Assembly: GCA_032164245.1 (NCBI GenBank)
Contig: JAVMKO010000005.1
Location: forward strand, 43,428,133-43,492,132
Source: Sternotherus odoratus
Taxonomy: Eukaryota; Chordata; Testudines; Kinosternidae
Reading direction: 5' to 3'
Length of the DNA stretch: 64,000 bases
In this document: one piece after another, positions 55,149 through 64,000 of the stretch
Layout: the number at the start of each line of letters is the position of its first letter
Numbering within the stretch: the first letter of the stretch is position 1
Notes under the pieces: generated by a model
Told to the model about the DNA's origin: nothing
Databases searched by the model: none
Seen by the model: the letters and a program-made list of their open reading frames with translations, nothing else
Translations under genes and position numbers: made by a program

Positions 55149-57327
55149 TATTTGAAATCCCCCATAATCCAAACCCGACCCCAGATGTATAGTACCTTCC
55201 TTCTTAACTTGTGTAAATTTGATTTTAAACATTAATAAAAATTTTAAATATGAGCACACTTTAAGATTGCCTCAACCCCTATCTCAAGGCAAGGTCAAGC
55301 AAGCAGTCGGGAGAGACAAAGGATATGGGGGGAAAGTATAAAACACTAAAAGCCAAAGAAATGCCTGTCTCTGGCGGTAGCACAACCTCACTTCTTACCC
55401 CTCCCAGAGGTACAAAAGAGGTGGGATGAAGACCCACGATCCCTCCAAAACAGAATATGACCATAAGTTGTAAGGGGTGAGACTGTGGGCATGTATTGCA
55501 GATATATTTCGGCCTGCTAAGAAGTAGGAGGTAGGAATTGGGAATAGAAAATGGGGAACAGGGACACAGAGGCATCAGAGCTGGGAACAGAACACTGGGA
55601 AACAGACTCTGCTGATGTATGCTATGGATATCTTTGATTGGAATTAACTCTAATAAACATCGCATTGCCTGCACTTCAGACTTCCAGTCTTCTGCTTACC
55701 ATCTTCATAACAAGAACCAGGTCAGGGGTTAAGGGAAAGATCTTATCTAAAAATTGTGCTTTAGGAATTAGTGTGAGGATGTTCTCCAGCCTGCATTATT
55801 CATGGAGTCATACGAGATGAACTCAATGGTCAATTCTGGGCTGAGAATCCACAGAGCTGTGAACTGTGTCTGACTTGGTCACAGTGACACCTACTCCCAA
55901 GCACTTTTGGTGCAGTTCTCTTGTCCTTCTATTTGCCAACAGGGTCAACAGCATTTTATTGCTCCCAAACTCACCACCCGATTATTCTGTTTCTAGGAAC
56001 ATCACCACCCGATTATTCTGTTATTGGCTCTGTGGTTACAAGGGGTTAATACCAATAGAAGGGAGACAGCACCATTCACCAAGGCACATGCAGGGGTCAA
56101 TTTCTGTGAGGTTCACCTCCCCCAGGCTGGGATCAGCCCTCTGGCTGGAATTGCTCAAGTGGCTGAAGAAGCCAGGCTCAGAAGCTGGAGGGAAGACAGA
56201 CAAGCTAGCAGCTTTGTGTTGCTTTATGATCTTTATGATCCTATTTTGCTTTTTTTGTGCACTGTGTTCTCCTGGTGAGGTTGTCTAAAAGCTGAAAAGG
56301 CTGCTTTGGGTAGCTGAGAGGGAAGTTTTGGCAAGCAGCCTGCTCCAGCCAGACCTGCTTTGGCTGTGGTTGGTGCACAGGGGTCTGTGCTCTGGAACCC
56401 AGTAGTCTAAGAGGGGAAGAATCGGGCGGTGAGGGTGCCAGCTTTTTGAGAGAGAATGTGCTTGGACAGACAGCAGGAGCCAAAGATGCTGTGGACTATG
56501 ACTGCTTCTCTGCCCAAGCACAGCACAACTCTCTCCACAAAAAGGCATGCCCTGGGGTACAAAATTCCAGCAGATAAGGAGATTGCCACTGGCCAGCAAG
56601 ATGGCAGGAGCAGAGATCTCACAGATCAGGGAATTGGTAGCAAATTATTTTCTTAGGTCTCCATGTTAGCTATGAGCAAATGCAAGAATATTCTCAGTAA
56701 ACATACCTCAAACCAGGGCCAATCTCTGTTCAAGCCATAACAGCTAAATAACATGGTGATGGGCACTGAACAGACACACAAATGCAGGGACATGCAAGGC
56801 AATGGGCGCACAGACATATATGGCCAGTGGACAGTTACATAGACAGACAGACACAAGAACAAATTGCAATGCACCGGCAGCAATCCAGCGCCGTGGGTCA
56901 GAGGAATCCCCACTGGCTACAGGGTACTGCGCGTGTCTCCAATGTGTAATCATTGATCAGTGATGGGCAGTGTTTTCCAGGGTGGAGGGGGAGCTGGTGG
57001 GTATAGGGAATGACAAATCTGCTCTCCCTGACAAATCATGGGTCTCTGTGTAGACCAGGACCCCTATCCCACAGAATTCAATGGCAGAATCCGCGTTGGC
57101 CTCAACCTGAGGAGGCTCGTACCCTCAGCACCTTCCCAAGATCTTCTGTGAGTGACTCCCCCTTCTCCCTGGCACTATGATGTCATTGCTTTCTGCCCGT
57201 GATGCAGGGCGTTGCTATGGCAACACAGCCCTCCCTAGCTTTTTCCTGGGTTCTTTTCTTGCCTGGGGCTGGCTCTTGGGGCTGCAGGTAGGATTCAGAG
57301 GAAGCGTGTGTGGCAAGCCTTGCTGAA
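55149..57327. other. No gene; probable 5' flank of the actin-like gene
   Basis: Two 'caccacccgattattctgtt' repeats occur 35 bp apart near 55973 and 56008. No domain-bearing frame is present. No clear TATA box was identified for the actin-like gene; 57180..57300 is GC-richer and may hold its promoter and 5' UTR. Confidence 0.35.
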
Positions 57328-58512
57328 ATGAGCCAGCGGAAGAAGCCTAAGAATCACGGTTCTGCCGGCCATGGGTCTAGTACCAGGGACCTCACCTCAG
57401 AGAAATACAAGGACTACTGTGCTGTGGTAATAGACACCGGCACCGGCTACACCAAGAGTGGGCTGGCTGGGGATGAGAAACCACGGTCTGTCCTGCCGAG
57501 CTGCGTAGGGGTTCCCAAGATCAGGACCAAGAACAGCCCCCTTTACTACATCGGGGAAAACATCCCGCGCAGGAGCTCAGAGGTGATCACGAACATGGTG
57601 ATGACCCATGGTGTGGTGACTGACTGGGATGCCCTGGAGATGCTATGGCACCACATCTTCTACACAGAGCTCAGCGTGTGCCCTGAGGAGCTGGCCGTGC
57701 TGGTCACAGACGCCCCTCTCTCCCCAACCACCAACCGGGAGAAGATGGCCGAGTTGCTGTTTGAGAGCTTTGAGGTGCCCGCAATGCTTGTGGCCCACCA
57801 GTCCCTGCTCTCGGTATATTCCTATGGTCGCACCAATGGGCTAGTGATTGGCTCCGGCTACGGGACCTCATACACTGCCCCTGTACATGATGGCTACATC
57901 CTGCCCCACGCCACCTATCGACTGGATGTGGCAGGCAACGCGTTGACGCATTACCTAGCCAAGCTGATGGGGGAGTGTGGGAACCCCTTCCAGGAGGAGG
58001 AGTTGGAGCTGGTGTGCAAGATCAAGGAGCAGTGCTGCTACATCCCTGAGGACTTCCAGGCTGAGCTGAATGGGGATGAAAAGAAATACCTCATGGACTT
58101 CACCCTTCCCGACAAGCAGGTCATCTCCATCAGCAGCGAGTGCTTCCGCTGCCCAGAGGCGCTTTTTACCCCCTCCGTCTTGGGCTTCCCTGAGGTGGGT
58201 ATTCACATCCATGCCATGAACAGCATCAGGAAGTGCAAGCCGGAGCGCCAGGCAGAGCTGCTGGCCAACATGCTGCTGGATGGGGGAACCACCATGCTCC
58301 GTGGCTTCTCTGAGAGGATCAAGAAGGAGCTGCTCAGGATGGAGACGGTGGGCAAGGGGCAAGTGGGCATCCTGGCTTCCCCACACCGCAGCTACTCAGC
58401 ATGGCTGGGTGGCTCCATCATGGCGTCACTCAACACCTTCCAAAACGTCTGGATCAGCCGCCTGGCCTACAATGAGAAAGGACCCTTTGTAGTCCACCAG
58501 CACTGCTTCTGA
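57328..58512 (+). CDS. Intronless actin-like protein, ACTL9/ACTL7 group
   Basis: A single-exon 394-residue actin-family protein. The start is ATG 57328 ('MSQRKKPKNH', purine at -3); the frame also extends upstream to a GTG but no further ATG exists. Family features in order: phosphate loop 1 'VVIDTGTGYTKSGLAG' (Asp36), 'GVVTDWDALEMLWHH', 'TDAPLSPTTNREK', 'AHQSLLSVYSYGRTNG' (Gln158, actin Gln137), phosphate loop 2 'GSGYGTSYTAPVHDGY', 'DGGTTMLRGFSERI' (adenosine region) and 'WLGGSIMASLNTFQ', ending 'VVHQHCF'. Length and lack of introns fit the testis-specific ACTL7A/7B/ACTL9 group, which build the sperm perinuclear theca. By eye it shares features with both ACTL9 and ACTL7A, so orthology is unsettled. 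Oddly, both phosphate-loop-2 Asp residues of actin are replaced (Gly175, Tyr178), so ATP hydrolysis is doubtful. The frame is intact, the only such host gene here. No AATAAA lies close downstream. Confidence 0.92.
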   Translation: MSQRKKPKNHGSAGHGSSTRDLTSEKYKDYCAVVIDTGTGYTKSGLAGDEKPRSVLPSCVGVPKIRTKNSPLYYIGENIPRRSSEVITNMVMTHGVVTDWDALEMLWHHIFYTELSVCPEELAVLVTDAPLSPTTNREKMAELLFESFEVPAMLVAHQSLLSVYSYGRTNGLVIGSGYGTSYTAPVHDGYILPHATYRLDVAGNALTHYLAKLMGECGNPFQEEELELVCKIKEQCCYIPEDFQAELNGDEKKYLMDFTLPDKQVISISSECFRCPEALFTPSVLGFPEVGIHIHAMNSIRKCKPERQAELLANMLLDGGTTMLRGFSERIKKELLRMETVGKGQVGILASPHRSYSAWLGGSIMASLNTFQNVWISRLAYNEKGPFVVHQHCF

Positions 58513-58799
58513 GCAGGCAACCTGGGCGGGCACAGGGTGCGAAAGGCACGGGTATGGGAAAGCCCCTCTATAAACGCTGCTTACAGGACAACAGGCACGG
58601 AGCTGGCTTCCTCACTAGATGTTGCCTGCCAGCCTCGCAGAGGGGAAACCCACTGGGGCTACCATGCTGAGTGACAGAAATCATGGGGTCTGTACCATGG
58701 GCAGACCGAGATGGGCATGTGCACCAGATCTGAGCTCCATGGGCACTGAACAGGTGCATACATTGGTGGGGAGGTTATCAGAGAGCACCACTGGGGTCA

Positions 58800-59885
58800 C
58801 TGCCCATCATTCTCTATACCCACCAACTCGTCCTCCACCCTGGAAAATATTGCCCATCATACTCTATACCTCCTGGATCTCCCCCCCCCCTCCACCCCAA
58901 ACACAGTGCCCATACTACCCTATGCCCACAGCTGTATGTCCCCATCCATCCTGGAACAAAGTGGCCATCGTTCCCTATACCTCCAGCTCCCACCTCCCCT
59001 TTCCCCCCTGGAACACACTGCCCATTGGGCCCTTTCCCCTCCCACTCCGGAACACAATGCCTATTGTCCCTTATCCCCCCGGCTTCTCCCACCACCCTGG
59101 AACACACTGCCCATTGTGCCCTAATTCCCCTCACCCCCCCCCCCCAGCTCTCACCTCCTCCATGCAATACACTGCCCTTCAGGCCCTTTCCCCCATCGGC
59201 TCCCACCACCTCCCTGGAACACACCGCCCATCGTGCCCTATACCCCCCAGCTCCACCCTGCCCCCCGGGACACACAGCCTGTCCTGCTCTATATCCCCCA
59301 GTGACCTCTCCACCCTGGAACACATTGCCTCTCATGGATATTCCTCCTGGCTAACCTACCACAAAACACACTGCCCATCATGCCCTATTGCCCCTGGGTT
59401 CCCTTGCCCTCTGGAACACACTGCCCATTGTACTCTATACACCCAGCTCCCGCCCCCCTCCCTCCCCAGAACACACTGCCCTTCGTGCTCTATACCCCCT
59501 GGTCTCCCATCCACCCCAGAACACACTTCCCATCGTGCCTTTATCCCCCTCCCCCCGGCTCCTCATTTCCCCAGAATACACTGCGCATTGTGCCCTATAC
59601 CCCCAGCTCCCTCTCCCCTCCAGAATGCACTGCCCATCATGCCCTATACTCCCCCAGCTCCACCTTTCCCTTCAATACACTGCCCATCATGACCTATGTT
59701 CCCTTGCTCCACCTTCCCACCTGTAACACACTTCCCATTGCGCGATATCCACCCCACTCCCCATCCCGGAACACACTGCCAGTCATGCCCTTTATCCTCT
59801 GGCTTCCCCCTTCCCTTCTGAACACGCTGGCCATCCTGCTGTATGCTCCCCACCCCGAACACACTTCCCCATCTACACACCACTC
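58800..59885. repeat. Minisatellite, about 20 units of 40-60 bp
   Basis: The imperfect unit contains 'ggaacacactgcccatcgtg', then 'ccctatacccccagctcc' and a C-rich spacer. About 21 anchors of the type 'acactgcccat' occur between 58846 and 59870. Because units drift in length, long open frames (58619..59692 and 59380..59991) arise by chance; they read as repeated 'HCPSCPIPP' and are not taken as genes. It begins about 290 bp after the actin-like stop codon. Confidence 0.88.
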
Positions 59886-59989
59886 CCCCACCCCCGCTTG
59901 GCTAGCCTCCCCTTCTTCCCTCAGGTTTGGTTACTGGATTACCATAGGTGCTTCAGCCCTGGTCTCTCCCTCTGCACATGGAGGTCCCT

Positions 59990-62940
59990 AGGCCAGGGGT
60001 CAGTGGCTCGGTGCTATCCCTGAGAGCTGGGGGTGCCTGTCACCCCTCCCCCGTCCAGCAGGCAGGCTTGGCAAGGCCAGGAGGGCTCATTTTGCTACCT
60101 AGAATGGGAGCTAATTCAGTTTATTTTTCCCAGTTGCTATGACAATCACTGCTGCAATTACTGCTGATTGCCTGGTGGTTACCATGGTTATTTGGAACAC
60201 CCAGAGATACCCCCATGCCCGGTGGTGAGTCACCTCTAGGCTGAACTGTCCCCAATCCCTAGGAGAGGCTTCCTGGCAAGCCTCCAGCTACTGGGCCGGG
60301 TCTGCTGATAAGTCCCATACCACAAAGGTACTGAAGATCTGTATGGCCCCATGTCACCCTGGTGGATGTTGGCACGACCGGACGTGTCCCTGTCCACTCT
60401 TTGCACTTCCACTGGTCACACATGGGGACAGATGCTGCTCCCATCCAACCTGCCTGGATTGGGCAGGTTGCCTGAGCAGGCAGAGAGGCCTGGCTCAGAG
60501 GTTGCGCCCATGGGCTGGCAGCAGGGTGATGGAGGGGGGATGGGCCTCTTGCGGTTGCACTCCCTGCTCCACTCCAGGTCAGCACTTTCAAAGCCTCTGG
60601 ACACCTCCTGCTGGCTGTTGAAAGGGGGGTGGGCAACTTCTCTGTGAGTAGGGACAAGAGGGCCCACCAGGGAGCGGGGTGGAGGGGGTGTCTCCTGCTG
60701 GGAGCTGCCATGCTGCTGATGGTGGAGACAAAGGGGAAAGTTGAAAGTTGAGGGCTGCAGCCACAAGATCTCAGGTTTCCACCCAAGGCCTGCTGGGGAG
60801 AGGGGTCCTAGCAGTTCAGAGTGGGGAGATGCACCCCCACAATCCCATCTCATTGGGGCACAGTTCCCTTCATGAGCCTTGAGATCCCTCCAACACCACT
60901 CCGTCCACTCACCCACTGCCTCCTACCCCCACTGGCAGTTACTTGTCTGTACAGTTTTGAGCACACAGGGGCTTGATGCCTGACTGGGGACTTGGGGCTA
61001 CCATACTAATGGTAAATAATCCTTAGAAAGTGCCTGTGAGTGCGTGTGGAGCTCTGGGGGTAAGAATGACCCAACACCTCCTCGAGAGCCATCAGTGACT
61101 CCATCTCCCTCCAGGCTATAGCTGGCACCAGCCCTGTCCAGCCAACCTGGCACTTGGAGGTGGAGGTTGCCCTGCCATCCTGTTTCAGCTCAGCATGATC
61201 TATGGGAGTGCAACCTCGAACTGTCCCTAGTCTTCTCCCCTCCCCATTTTCACCACGGTCACCAGTCAGGACCTAGGGTGCAGGGTCCTTCTAGATTCAA
61301 TGCTCTCACTGGTCAGTGAGACACCCAGTACCCCAGGGACAGTGTCAGGATGCTCAGCTACATGTCTTCCATCACCATGCAGGTTGAAATAAGGCAAAGG
61401 GTGGAAAGTGAGTTGCTCAGGCTCCCTCCAGGGCAGATGGAAGGAGTGGGGATGTGCAGAGGATCTTGGCAATGCACTGGCCTTTAGCGGAGGGCATCCA
61501 ATGCCAAGGCAGTGCAGGGTCATGTTGGCTCCTGCTCACATGCACACAGCACCACTGGGGAGCAGCACCTACCGCCAGGGGCTGGGCTGCAGACTAAGTC
61601 CCTCACTCCCAGACAAGGAGCCACCCACATCTTCATCCCCCCCAGGTTACTCCAACGCGCACAGGCCCGGGGGTTGAAGGCAAAGGAGACTGCATGCAAC
61701 AGCCCCTGTAACACTCCCCCAGTGCCCTGCAGCCTCCTTGCCACTTCTAGGTGCCCCCTCCTGCTTCCCCCGGGCCAACAGTAGGTGTCACAGATTGTGC
61801 CCTGCCATCCATGGGGAGTCTGAGCTCCAAGCCAAGGGGACAGCACAGCCAGGCAGCCCCAGGAGCAGAATCCGGGGGGGTGGGGGGGGGGGCAGGGGCC
61901 TTGGCTGCGGAGTCAGACCTGGCTGAAGCCTGCCTGTGTGCAGAGAGAGCCCAGGCAGCTGCCGCCACCCCAGGAGCTGTGGGAGAGGAAGGGAAGGACA
62001 CATGGGGGCGGGGCAGGGCTGCGATACAAACACCAACGTGTTCTAGCCAGGACTCCGTCGCAGGCTTAGAACAGTGCATCTGGGCAGTTGTGTCTCTGGT
62101 GCCCCTGCCTTCTCGTGTCTGCTCCAGCAGCTAACAGCCACCAGGGAAGTATCCAGCAATGTCAGGCGCCCACTAATTAATTGGAAATTATGCTTGAGGT
62201 TACCAAGTAGTTCAGAGATTAATGATTGTGTATCTTGCCATGCCCAGGGTGTCTGATTAAACCTTTGATTAGCGCATGCTGCTAATTCCCCCAGTCTTAC
62301 CCAGCAGTTAATTACACACATAGGTGGTCTGCAGTTAATGTGATCACAGCTTTCACTGAGGGGGAAGGATGGCTCCTTTTCATGACCAGCCAGAACATGC
62401 CCTGTGATCCTTCCACATTCTGCCTGCCGATCAGCTCCACCTTGCTACCTGGCTGGTATCCATGTGGGATGAAGCAGCAGCAGGTGCCTTGGCATGAAGC
62501 AGGGCTGAGCAGTTGCTCAGCTCCTGCTCCATGCCCTGGGCCCCACTGTGGAGATCAGGTCCATGCGCACAGCCTGCTGTGCTCCCCAGTGGCTACAGCG
62601 GCCTTACAAGACTTAGGTGCAGCTGGACAATTAGAGTTGGAGCCAGAGAAAGAGGGTCTCCCTCCAGCTTCCCCCCAGAGAGGGGCAGTATGATGAGTGA
62701 GCTGGATGCTGGGAAATCGGGTACCGGCTCGCTGCACATCTGCATATAGTCAGGCTCAGGGGGAGATTGGACTGGCTGGGGTCAGTATCTCTCAGTCCCT
62801 CGCAGCATCCTTCACTCCTACGCCACCTCCCTTTGAATACTCTGGGGACTCTGGAAGCTCCCAGAGAGGACTTGTCTGGCTGCAGGGAGGCTGGGGCAGG
62901 TTCTCTGTCCTGTAATACAGCCCTCAGGTTCTTTTCACCC
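59990..62940. other. No gene recognised
   Basis: Short frames on both strands have no signatures. A G-rich run lies at 61875..61895. I can support neither repeats nor genes here, and unrecognised exons of a multi-exon host gene cannot be excluded. Confidence 0.3.
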
Positions 62941-62947
62941 CCAATTA

Positions 62948-63060
62948 AAACTCTCGTGGGCTACTGCCCACTTCATCAGATGCATTGAATGGAACATACA
63001 GTAGGAAGATAGATTATACACACACACAGAGAACATGAAAAGGTGGAAGTTGCCATACTC
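62948..63060 (-). mobile_element. Penelope-like fragment, minus strand
   Basis: 'ctctcgtgggctactgccca' and 'cttcatcagatgcattgaat' followed by 'ttatacacacacacagagaa' is the reverse complement of the common reptilian Penelope-like end. It is truncated on both sides. Confidence 0.6.
62953..62984 (-). ncRNA. Hammerhead-ribozyme-like core, best of three
   Basis: On the minus strand: 'gcatctgatgaa', a perfect stem 'gtgggc-agta-gcccac' and 'gagag'. The first core box CTGATGA is intact; the second reads GAGA instead of GAAA, which should abolish cleavage. Confidence 0.55.
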
Positions 63061-63515
63061 TAAGAGGCTAATTAATTAAGAATGAACTATGTCAGCAGAA
63101 AACTTTTGTAGTGGTAATCAGGATGACCCATTGCATAAACAAACCAGGCAATTTTTTCATCTATTACCTTGTTTTGTAATCTGCTGATTCTTATCACAAA
63201 CTTATCTATGGTTGTTTCTAAATGATAGAGATTTTTCTTTGCTTTTTGCTACAGGTGATATGCTGTGGCTATGTGACATACATGATATGACTGAAACACT
63301 ATCATTTGCAGATAACTCTGAAACTATAGAAAATGATGGTGGTCTTGAAGGTGGATAGTCTTCAGAATCCTGTATGTTGAGGATGGATTCTCCTAAACAA
63401 AATAAGTCAATGCAGTTATTTAATTATTATTACCATACTGTTCATTTAGGATTACTCATTGCGTTCACTTACACTCAGTACTGCTTTCAAGGTGAAATTG
63501 TAAAAGGAAAATCTG
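63061..63515. other. No gene recognised
   Basis: AT-rich non-coding sequence. Confidence 0.3.
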
Positions 63516-63978
63516 CCTCTTTCAGCTGAAAAGTCCTAGCCTTTTAAATCTCTCCTCATATGGGACCTGTTCCAAACCCCTGATCATTTTTGTTGCCCTT
63601 CTCTGAACCTTTTCTAATGACAGTATATTCTTCTTGAGATGAGGAGACCGCATCTGTATGCAGTATTCAAGATGTGGACGCACCATGGATTTATATAAGG
63701 GCAATAAGATATTCTCCATGTTATTCCCTATCCCTTTTTAAATTTTTGACTGCCACTGTACACTGTGTGGATGTCTTTAGAGAACTATCCACGATGACTT
63801 CAAGATCTTTTTCCTGATTAGTTGTAGCTAAATTAGGCCCCATCATAGTATATGTATAGTTGGGATTATCTTTTCCACAAGAAATACAAGAAAGTATTTC
63901 TTCATACAACACAGTCAGCCTCTGGACCTCCTTGCCAGAGAGTGTTGTGAAGGCCAATACTATAATGGGGTTCATCAA
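63516..63978 (-). pseudogene. CR1/L3-type LINE fragment, minus strand
   Basis: The minus-strand frame 63522..63719 reads '[12 protein letters not shown]', then 'LEKVQRRATKMIRGLEQVPY' and 'EERFKRLGLFS', the C-terminal CR1/L3 ORF2 segment. Upstream on the same strand (63721..63978) is related sequence in another frame. The 3' tail is absent and the element is diverged. Confidence 0.75.
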
Positions 63979-64000
63979 TGACTATTAGCTAGGATGGGCA

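Noticed and set aside
57310..57327. Earlier start for the actin-like gene
   Set aside because: The upstream codon at 57310 is GTG; the first ATG in frame is at 57328.
58800..59885. CRISPR-like repeat array
   Set aside because: Units are imperfect, of variable length and have no conserved repeat/unique spacer alternation; the rest of the window is clearly vertebrate.
58619..59991. Open frames of 357 and 203 codons after the actin-like gene
   Set aside because: They read through the minisatellite; the peptide repeats follow the DNA period and no domain is present.

Overview
The window looks like nuclear DNA of a sauropsid vertebrate, most probably a turtle. The evidence is the repeat content: CR1 LINEs with the typical avian/reptilian 3' end, many hAT and PIF/Harbinger elements with Myb/SANT-like genes, Penelope-like fragments, and Ty3/gypsy elements whose gag carries a SCAN-like domain. 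A crocodilian or other sauropsid is not excluded. This is a judgement from recognised families; no database was searched.

Only one host protein gene is convincing: an intronless actin-like gene (ACTL7/ACTL9 group, normally testis-specific) at 57328..58512 on the + strand. A minisatellite of about 20 units follows it (58.8-59.9 kb). Almost everything else recognisable is transposable-element sequence, much of it nested.

Layout. 0-9.5 kb: a solo LTR (family A), two hAT elements, and a decayed minus-strand gypsy element (LTR, gag coiled coil, RT fragment with a hAT inside). 9.5-17 kb: CR1 ends, a Harbinger MITE, and a second minus-strand gypsy remnant with its LTR. 17.3-21.1 kb: a large Harbinger element with a broken transposase, a two-exon Myb/SANT gene on the opposite strand, and a third, apparently conserved reading frame inside the Myb intron. 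21-28 kb: hAT elements, a second family A solo LTR and a CCAAT-rich tandem repeat. 28-33.3 kb: CR1 with ORF1 (SGNH-esterase type) and ORF2 endonuclease, interrupted by a GC-rich hAT and then by a Penelope-like element that itself holds a family A solo LTR. 34.2-38.4 kb: an old family A LTR split by a Harbinger element that is itself split by a young family A LTR. 38.9-48 kb: LTRs inside LTRs, a hAT in an LTR-like repeat, and a second copy of the 17-21 kb Harbinger type. 48.4-50.8 kb: a gypsy element with LTR, tRNA-Leu-like primer site and a 485-residue gag-protease frame. 51-55 kb: a Penelope-like fragment with a hammerhead-like core, solo LTRs, an old CR1/L3 copy and two Tc1/mariner MITEs. 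55-64 kb: the actin-like gene, the minisatellite, mostly unassigned DNA, and final Penelope-like and CR1/L3 fragments.

The genes do not form a pathway. Within elements they do act together: Harbinger transposase needs its Myb/SANT partner for nuclear import and DNA binding, and CR1 ORF1/ORF2 work as an RNP. Nearly all are broken. The most interesting signals are the third Harbinger reading frame seen in two diverged copies, the hammerhead-like cores, the SCAN-like gag, the self-nesting of LTR family A, and the altered nucleotide pocket of the actin-like protein.
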